DNA of 64,000 nt from Malaya genurostris (taxonomy: Eukaryota; Arthropoda; Insecta; Diptera; Culicidae): positions 121,894,689-121,958,688 of the forward strand of contig NC_080570.1 of NCBI RefSeq assembly GCF_030247185.1, given 5' to 3'. Positions 57,713 to 64,000 of this stretch are shown piece by piece. Position numbers and translations under genes: made by a program. Below the pieces are notes generated by a model. That model made no database searches and was not told the DNA's origin. It saw only the letters and a list, made by a program, of their open reading frames with translations. Each line of letters opens with the position of its first letter. Position 1 is the stretch's first letter.

Positions 57713-58171
57713 ATGGATTCCGATATCTTCCAAGATATCGCCTTTTTGACGAGCTCCACAATGGATCTTTCGTATCCCGTAGATCTTTCCAGCGCTACGG
57801 CGGCGAAAGAAGTGCAGGAGGTAAAGGGTGACATCGGAATCGCAATGGATCGTTCAATTCAGTCTGCCACTTTGTCTGTACCACTTCTAAATGGTACCTT
57901 AGAAGATCTGTCACCAGTTCCGAAGGCACCACCTCGTCCAGAAAAAAACAAAAAGAAGGCCACAAAACACGACAGCTTGAAAAAAGTACTAACAAATCAA
58001 AGACGAGTCCCAGTAACCACGTTCATGTTTGCCACGAAGCTTAGTACGCCCCAAGTACCGCGACTCCTGATGACGTCAATGCGTAATCGCCTTCAGTTTG
58101 AATTCCAGGGTTGTTACGATCGCGCGGATTTCGTGGATTTGGCGCGGTTTCTGCTAAGATTTGGAATTTAA
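57713..58171 (+). CDS. Hypothetical protein, 152 aa, unidentified
   Basis: An open frame with a coding-like composition: an acidic N-terminal third (MDSDIFQDIAFLTSSTMDLS), a Pro/Lys-rich middle (PPRPEKNKKKATKH) and a more hydrophobic end (TRFLLRF-like, actual FVDLARFLLRFGI). I recognise no domain. It lies in the antisense direction to the GPCR, probably within its intron, and 390 bp upstream of a decayed LINE. It could be a captured gene fragment, a LINE ORF1 remnant or a chance frame. Conservation elsewhere would be needed to call it a gene. Confidence 0.35.
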   Translation: MDSDIFQDIAFLTSSTMDLSYPVDLSSATAAKEVQEVKGDIGIAMDRSIQSATLSVPLLNGTLEDLSPVPKAPPRPEKNKKKATKHDSLKKVLTNQRRVPVTTFMFATKLSTPQVPRLLMTSMRNRLQFEFQGCYDRADFVDLARFLLRFGI

Positions 58172-58560
58172 AATCATTCCACAAAATTCTTTGCAAATTT
58201 TTGAAGCTTGTGAATTTTGTGAAACCTTAAAAAATGAAAGACGGGCGAACGTTTCAGCAATTGGTCGAGATTTTCACCTTGATAAAACTAAAATTTACTA
58301 GAAGGCGGTTCTAGCCAATAATTTCTTCAGTGGACAAAAAGCTTTTCGATTTCGAGTGATACAAGTTGCTTTTTCAACATTTTGCAATCAAGGATATTGA
58401 TGGAAGATATCGTCTCAGTGATTCAATAATGCAAAGAATGTAATAAGTATAATATGGTAACAAATTTTGTGTATGATAAAAATCGAATTCTTAAAGCAAA
58501 ATTCACACGACATGCTTACGAAGCGAAGTCTGACAATAAAAGAAACGAAGAAGTTCTGGG

Positions 58561-59606
58561 ATTCCATCCGTGGTGATAAGAAAGTGTTCTAACAGTTTGT
58601 TGGTTCCACTATCCAACATTTTCAATTGTTCTTTGCGTTCTGGAATTTTTCCTGAAATATGGAAGAAATCCTATGTTAACAAGGGTATAGTATCCAACTA
58701 CCTTGGAATTGTTGCTTTGTACGTTGTATCGAAGCTGTTTGAAATTATAGTTCTGGATGTTATAACACATAGTTGCTCTGACTACATATCAGTGACTCAG
58801 CTTGAATCCATGCCAAAGCTTTCAACTTCCCCTGCTGCGTTCGACGAAATCAATCATCACATAACGATCTCCAAGTCAAGTAGACTGGCATTAAACGGAT
58901 CATTTTTTAATTGGCTTCGATCATATCTAATTGGAAAATAGGAGCCTGTACAACCTCACCACGTGCTGTTACATCTGGAGTTCCTCAAGGAAGTCACCTT
59001 GGACCGTTCATAATTTTTTTGTATCTCAACGATCTAAATTTTTCGATCAAGTGCATGAAACTATCGTTCGCCGATGGCTTTCGTATTTCATATTTCAAAA
59101 TGGTTTATATACCACTAAATGCTCCGTCGTCTCTTTTTGTAGCAAAAAGTCTGTATTCAAGTTCGACTATAATATGCCACAAACTGTTCTCGAACGCGCA
59201 CCTTCTGTTAAGAAGGACCTGGGTGTTCTGGAAACCAAGTTAAGTTTTAAAGAGCACATAGAGCTTTAAATTGCTTCAATTTGACATTCGACGTCGTAGT
59301 TTTCCTATTTTTTTCTTCGGATTCCCTATGCTAGAAATAATTATGGATATAACGAGCTCATTGCTAGCATGTGTCGCATATTTAACAAATGTTTCAATCC
59401 TTTCTACTTCCATTTATCACGTAAAAAAACCGTTTCTTATATTACTTTCTCATTAGATTTAGTTACTATAGAAACACTAGATCTAAGGAAAATGATCATT
59501 TGGATGATTTTGATCTATTGATGCAAAAGATGAGGAGGTTGAATGCCTGCTGGAGAACAAGTTTGACAGAATTGGGCTTTTCCCTGATCCAAATAAAATA
59601 ATAAAA
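58561..59606 (+). pseudogene. Decayed LINE related to the 5486-8629 element
   Basis: Fragments match the intact ORF in order: VIRKCSNSLLVPLSNIFNCS, GIFPEIWKKS, then (after frame changes) PAAFDEINHHITISKSSRLA, SGVPQGSHLGPF, KLSFADGFRISYF (the catalytic FADD has become FADG), KKDLGVLETKLSFKEHI and a C-terminal remnant to about 59455. The 3' tail (GAGGAGGTTGAATGCCTGCT, GGGCTTTTCCCTGATCC, AATAAAATAATAAAA) is that of the same family. Several internal deletions make it inactive. Confidence 0.85.
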
Positions 59607-60458
59607 GATGAGGAGGCAAAGAAAGACATTCAAAGTAAAATCTGACAACAGAAGTAGGCGCTATTATAATTGAAACTAAAATTAAAAAGAGTGAATCAGA
59701 TCATCCTGATGTGGTCTACCTTAAAATTCTTCTTACCAAGAAGGAAATGTTTGCCGAGCAAAAAGATGTCGAAATAGAAAAAATATCTTCGATGAAATCT
59801 GTTTCACTTCTTTCAAAATCACAATTGTAGGCATTTTTATTTTTACTGTAACATTTTCCGTACATCTGAGTGTATTAATTAAGGATTAAAAGTAAACCAA
59901 GTTAACTTGATTTGGTAATTTATGTATTACGTACATTTTATTCAGTACGTATGTCATAGATTGATATATGCAGTGGAACGAGTTTATTAAAGTGACTTGC
60001 AGGATTGAGTTTCAAAAAATCTTTTTTAACAATAATTTATTATCAAATAAATGCTAAGCCTGACATGTATGAAATATCAGTTTTGAACAATTTTTCATCA
60101 ACGTTTGATGGAAAATTGCTTACATTTTATGAATGTAGATTTCAATTCCGTAATAAACATAGTTGGCAGCACTGCTTCAATGCATTTGTATTAGATTGCG
60201 CTACACAAAATAAGCAAAACTAAATATTTTCTGTTACAAAAGTAGTTTTCCGGAAAAATAAATAGTTTTACGACAACATTCCATATCCATTGCCTTTCGC
60301 GTGTTCCTATTTTGCGGGTTTACTGAAAGAAGATACGTAAATCTTTATATCGCAATAATTCCTGCAAGAGGAAATCTATACAGGAATGTGTTTGTTGCTA
60401 GTCAAATGTGTTAGTAGAAGTAAGCTGAAACTGAGATAATTTTTCTCGAGCAGTTTTA

Positions 60459-61431
60459 AGGAGTGTATCGAAAATAAGCTATTCACATACATTTGTGTTG
60501 TACGCATGTATTTGTGATGGTTTTTTATGCTGAGATCAAAGCATGCTGTGCGTTTGGCTGTCAATTTTTGTTTGTTTACTTGTTTGTGCGGTTGAAATTC
60601 CGCGTTTTCAAAATGTCGCGTATTGAAAAGGAAGTGAAAATTGAGGTTCTGGACACATGGCTAAGTGAGAAGGGTGTTACTATGCGAAAATTGGCGAAGC
60701 GGTTTGCAATTCATCATGCCAGTGGTAAAACCATCATCAATAAGTTTGGGGAACACTGTTCTTTGGATGAGCTACCAGGAAGAGACAGAAAACCCGGGTT
60801 TTCCAACCCGAAACTAGTCCAGAAAGTGATATCTCTAGTCTTGAAGAAAAAATCAATGTCAACACGTGATTTGGCCAAAAAAGCAGGAACGAGTGTCGGA
60901 ATGATCCAGCATATCACGAGGCGAAATCACCTGAAGACCTACAAGAAGCAGAAAATCTCGAAACAAAGTGTAGAACAGAAGAAGCGAGCAGCAACAAGGG
61001 CCCGGAAATTGTATTCGCGATGCGCATCGATTTCGATGCGCATCGCATCGCATTCGCATCGATTGAGCGATGCGGACAGGTCGATTCAAGTAGAGAAACT
61101 CGGTCGAAAGATACTGGTATGGCAAGCAATATGTTCCTGTGGATTAAAGTCAACCATTTTTTACACTACCGAAACTATAAATGCAGAAATCTATCGATCT
61201 GAGTGTCTCCAGAAAAGATTGCTGCCTTTCTATAAGAAGCATAGTACACCTCCACTGTCTTGGCAGGATTTAGCGTCGGCTCACTATGCCAAAACCACTC
61301 TCAATTGGCTTGCGGAAAAGACACCAAATTGCCCTCAGCTTCGACCCATCGAATGTTATTGGGCAATCGTGAAGAGGGAAGATAAGTTGTACGTAACCCG
61401 AATAGTGAGACACTTCAAACGTTGCCCATAG
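60459..61431 (+). pseudogene. Second ITmD37E transposase, rearranged and 3'-truncated
   Basis: The TIR start AGGAGTGTATCG follows TA at 60457-60458. The frame from 60613 gives MSRIEKEVKIEVLDTWLSEK, STRDLAKKAGTSVGMIQHIT and TRARKLYSR. After this, the segment that should carry the first catalytic D is replaced by a palindromic GCGATGCGCATCGATTTCGA-type sequence (61018-61080). It resumes at KILVWQAICSCGLKSTIFYT, DLASAHYAKTTLNWL and PIECYWAIVK. Only 27 residues separate D and E here, so about 10 residues were lost. No right TIR was found before 63250. Confidence 0.88.
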
Positions 61432-61593
61432 AGGCGGAGTCCACGGTAAATTCGCGACCTTTCCTGTATCTTCCAATACAATCGGGAGAACAAGAAGCGC
61501 TCACTCCAAACTGTTTCGTGAGGTTGAGCACCAGCGGGGTGAACTAACCAGATAGAGAACAAACTATGTTACTATAAACAAGTTGACACTTTG

Positions 61594-61860
61594 GCCTGGC
61601 ACAGTTCCTCACAGGTCACGGTTGTTTTAGGTGGTACCTCCACAGGTTCGGCATCTCCAGCTGGCCCTGGCTGATCAAAGGGGCTTAAGACTGCAGAACA
61701 CGTTCTGTGTGCCTGTCCCCGCTTTGCGACACAAAGGAATGGTCTACCAGTCCTGGGTTGTCGAGGCGTCAGCGAACCGGAAGCTAAGCTCCAACCGGAA
61801 TCGCCGGACCGACCTCGACATCCTCCTGGTCGATCCCCTGTAGCGAAATGAGTGGCTCAA
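61594..61860 (+). pseudogene. C-terminal relic of an R1/LOA-type LINE
   Basis: One frame reads LAQFLTGHGCFRWYLHRFGI, and after a frameshift another reads TAEHVLCACPRFATQRNGL. These match the end of R1-group LINE polyproteins, where a 'TGHG.FR.YLHRFG' block precedes a cysteine/histidine knuckle 'ETAEHVLF.CPRF'. It is followed by GC-richer 3' UTR-like sequence (61861-62140). It is too short to assign further. Confidence 0.75.
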
Positions 61861-62419
61861 AATCGAGAGATAAATGGCAAAAAGTAGGAGAGAACGTTGC
61901 AGACGTCCATGACGATGCATAAGTCCGGGAAGGGTGCATTGAGCACCGATAGCCTTCCACTCCGAACTAATACCTAACGGTAGTTCCGGGGAGGTAGGGT
62001 TGGAGATCCAAGGTGTTTTAGTGGGTAGTTCCAAAAATACAGTGGTAGTCCTGTGGAGAGTACCACACTCTGTGCGTAAATGCGTTTTAACTTGTAAAAA
62101 AAAGTTGGCACATTGCAATTGGACACTATGCCAACAGTTGCTGGATTAGAGAATATCTGCCGACCATCAGTACGTGGACGAAGTGACAAATCATTACAGG
62201 TGGATGCTTTGGTTGTGGTAGTGGTAGAATCGGGTTCGAAATGGTTAGCTGAAGAGGACGAATGGTACGAGTATATCCAGAACGTGACGGAACGGAGTGA
62301 GGAAAGCTGCAGTGATGACAACCATTTTAGGAGCATAAGATCGGCCGGTGGCAAAGCTAGCAGTTCCAGTAATAGGTGGTACAGCCGAAGTTGACTTCTA
62401 GCAATACAGGTCCGGGAAT

Positions 62420-62800
62420 CTTCCGAACAACGATCATCCATCCAAAACCTCCTTGGAATATAGGATTTGTGGTCTACCATGTTAACCGATGAAATTAGTG
62501 AGTTTCTGATTTGTGGCCCATACTCGTGGTATCACATTCATTTATTGGATCATTGTGATGAGCTATGAGGTAGTGCTTGTTCATCCAAAAACTACTTGGA
62601 GTATAGGCCTTAAGATCTACCAGCGTAACCAAGTGAAATAATGAACTCATTGATCACTCGTGTACTTGTGATACCACATGCACTTAATACGCCTATTGCG
62701 AATGATCTACGCCGTCCAAAACCTATCTGCAGCTCACACCGTAAGATCTACCAGAATAACACAGTGAATTCACAAACCGAATCTTCCTGCTCCATACTCG
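62420..62800 (+). repeat. Three diverged copies of an approximately 140-bp unit
   Basis: TCCAAAACCTCCTTGGAATA, TCCAAAAACTACTTGGAGTA and TCCAAAACCTATCTGCAGCT begin copies near 62440, 62583 and 62717. Each is followed by a TCTACCA(G/T) and a GTGAA(A/T)T word. Part of the second and third copies also share ACTCGTGTA/ATACTCGTG and GATAC(C)ACAT words. Function unknown; possibly the 3' UTR of the preceding LINE. Confidence 0.6.
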
Positions 62801-62829
62801 TGATTCACGGAAGTCCTTGGATGAACAAA

Positions 62830-63248
62830 AATGGGAGCCGGTCATTTCACACCGAAAACCATTTCGCCGGAAGGGTCATGTCTCCTGCATGTTATGTCTC
62901 CAGTATAACTGATGTTGTACAGCCACATGACCGAAGCCAAGATGGCTTGGCGGCACAAAGCCCCCAAGGCGACGCAAGCTGAATCGGAAGCGGCAGCCTC
63001 TTGCATACAAACCTGTAATCGCCTCGTTTGCCCGGTCTATTTTAAGCTAGGTTTCTTTAATTCAGTTAGGACCGAACGAGCGGTGGCGAGATCGGATAGC
63101 TGCAGATGCAGACCACAATGGATTTTCCAAATAACTGTGCACAATTTTTTCCCTTCTTTCGGTTTCCATGTTGATTCTTTACAAAGTACAGTCGATTTGC
63201 GAATGTCAAAAGTCATACGTGAAGCTGACAAAAATCCCGACATGCGGC
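62830..63248. other. Unassigned DNA
   Basis: Overlapping short ORFs on both strands with no recognised motif. It ends at the junction with the duplicated LINE tail at 63249. Confidence 0.4.
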
Positions 63249-64000
63249 CGCGCACCTTCTGTTAAGAAGGACCTGGGTGTTCTGGAAACCAAGTTAAGTT
63301 TTAAAGAGCACATAGAGCTTTAAATTGCTTCAATTTGACATTCGACGTCGTAGTTTTCCTATTTTTTTCTTCGGATTCCCTATGCTAGAAATAATTATGG
63401 ATATAACGAGCTCATTGCTAGCATGTGTCGCATATTTAACAAATGTTTCAATCCTTTCTACTTCCATTTATCACGTAAAAAAACCGTTTCTTATATTACT
63501 TTCTCATTAGATTTAGTTACTATAGAAACACTAGATCTAAGGAAAATGATCATTTGGATGATTTTGATCTATTGATGCAAAAGATGAGGAGGTTGAATGC
63601 CTGCTGGAGAACAAGTTTGACAGAATTGGGCTTTTCCCTGATCCAAATAAAATAATAAAAGATGAGGAGGCAAAGAAAGACATTCAAAGTAAAATCTGAC
63701 AACAGAAGTAGGCGCTATTATAATTGAAACTAAAATTAAAAAGAGTGAATCAGATCATCCTGATGTGGTCTACCTTAAAATTCTTCTTACCAAGAAGGAA
63801 ATGTTTGCCGAGCAAAAAGATGTCGAAATAGAAAAAATATCTTCGATGAAATCTGTTTCACTTCTTTCAAAATCACAATTGTAGGCATTTTTATTTTTAC
63901 TGTAACATTTTCCGTACATCTGAGTGTATTAATTAAGGATTAAAAGTAAACCAAGTTAACTTGATTTGGTAATTTATGTATTACGTACATTTTATTCAGT
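63249..64000 (+). repeat. Second copy of 59195-59946, to the window edge
   Basis: From CGCGCACCTTCTG to the end of the window the sequence is identical to 59195-59946 as far as I can compare, at a constant offset of 4054 bp. It includes the end of the decayed LINE and its 3' flank. The left junction (CATGCGGCCG, then CGCACC) is abrupt; the right end lies beyond the window. Confidence 0.9.

Noticed and set aside
61744..62480. Two overlapping minus-strand frames of 124 and 168 codons
   Set aside because: They lie opposite and just downstream of an R1-like LINE C-terminus and contain no recognised domain; probably chance frames in LINE 3' sequence.

Overview
This window is nuclear DNA from a mosquito (Culicidae, most likely a culicine or another species with a large genome). 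The reasons are a Juan-like Jockey-clade LINE tail, two Tc1/mariner transposons of the ITmD37E type (37 residues counted between the second D and the E), many short hAT-type elements with 8-bp target duplications, and the last exon of an insect biogenic-amine receptor. The sequence is AT-rich, with intron-like and UTR-like stretches and almost no host coding sequence. I see no bacterial genes, CRISPR arrays or operons.

Layout. 0-13 kb: a small hAT MITE (398-690), a 5'-truncated Juan-like LINE with a 14-bp target duplication (3166-4146), an inverted-repeat relic (4494-5000), and a LINE with one intact 1047-codon endonuclease/reverse-transcriptase ORF (5486-8629). The 3' UTR of that LINE is split by a 1.3-kb insertion (8974-10273). 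A duplicated unknown repeat (10.7-11.6 kb) and a transposase relic (12606-12927) follow. 13-21.5 kb: an approximately 8-kb degenerate minisatellite built on a 12-13-bp word containing GAATTC, interrupted by a MITE with a (GT)n tract and by three copies of a 230-bp segment. 21.8-25.4 kb: T-rich unique DNA with no recognisable gene. 25.4-43.2 kb: dense, nested terminal-inverted-repeat (TIR) elements. Several have exact target duplications and an undisturbed relative elsewhere in the window. Two of them (28114-30839 and 40636-43151) carry cargo resembling replication-dependent histone gene units: a TATA box plus initiator, and stem-loops followed by a purine-rich element at histone-like spacing. 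The second also holds six copies of a 134-bp tandem repeat. 43.3-51.1 kb: a 488-bp (AT)n tract, Helitron-like ends, more TIR elements and a 545-bp heptamer array. 51.3-52.6 kb: a decayed ITmD37E element with both TIRs. 53-57.3 kb: the only convincing host gene, the terminal exon of an octopamine/tyramine-type GPCR on the minus strand, with its probable 3' UTR to the left and an intron to the right. 57.5-64 kb: a small hairpin element, an unidentified 152-codon ORF, a decayed LINE related to the intact one, a second ITmD37E relic, an R1-like LINE relic, and a 752-bp apparently exact repeat of 59195-59946 running to the window edge.

The main functional unit is the GPCR exon; nearly everything else is transposable elements and satellites. 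The most unusual observation is the histone-like 3' processing signals and promoters carried inside hAT-type elements. All identifications come from reading motifs by eye; no database search was run.
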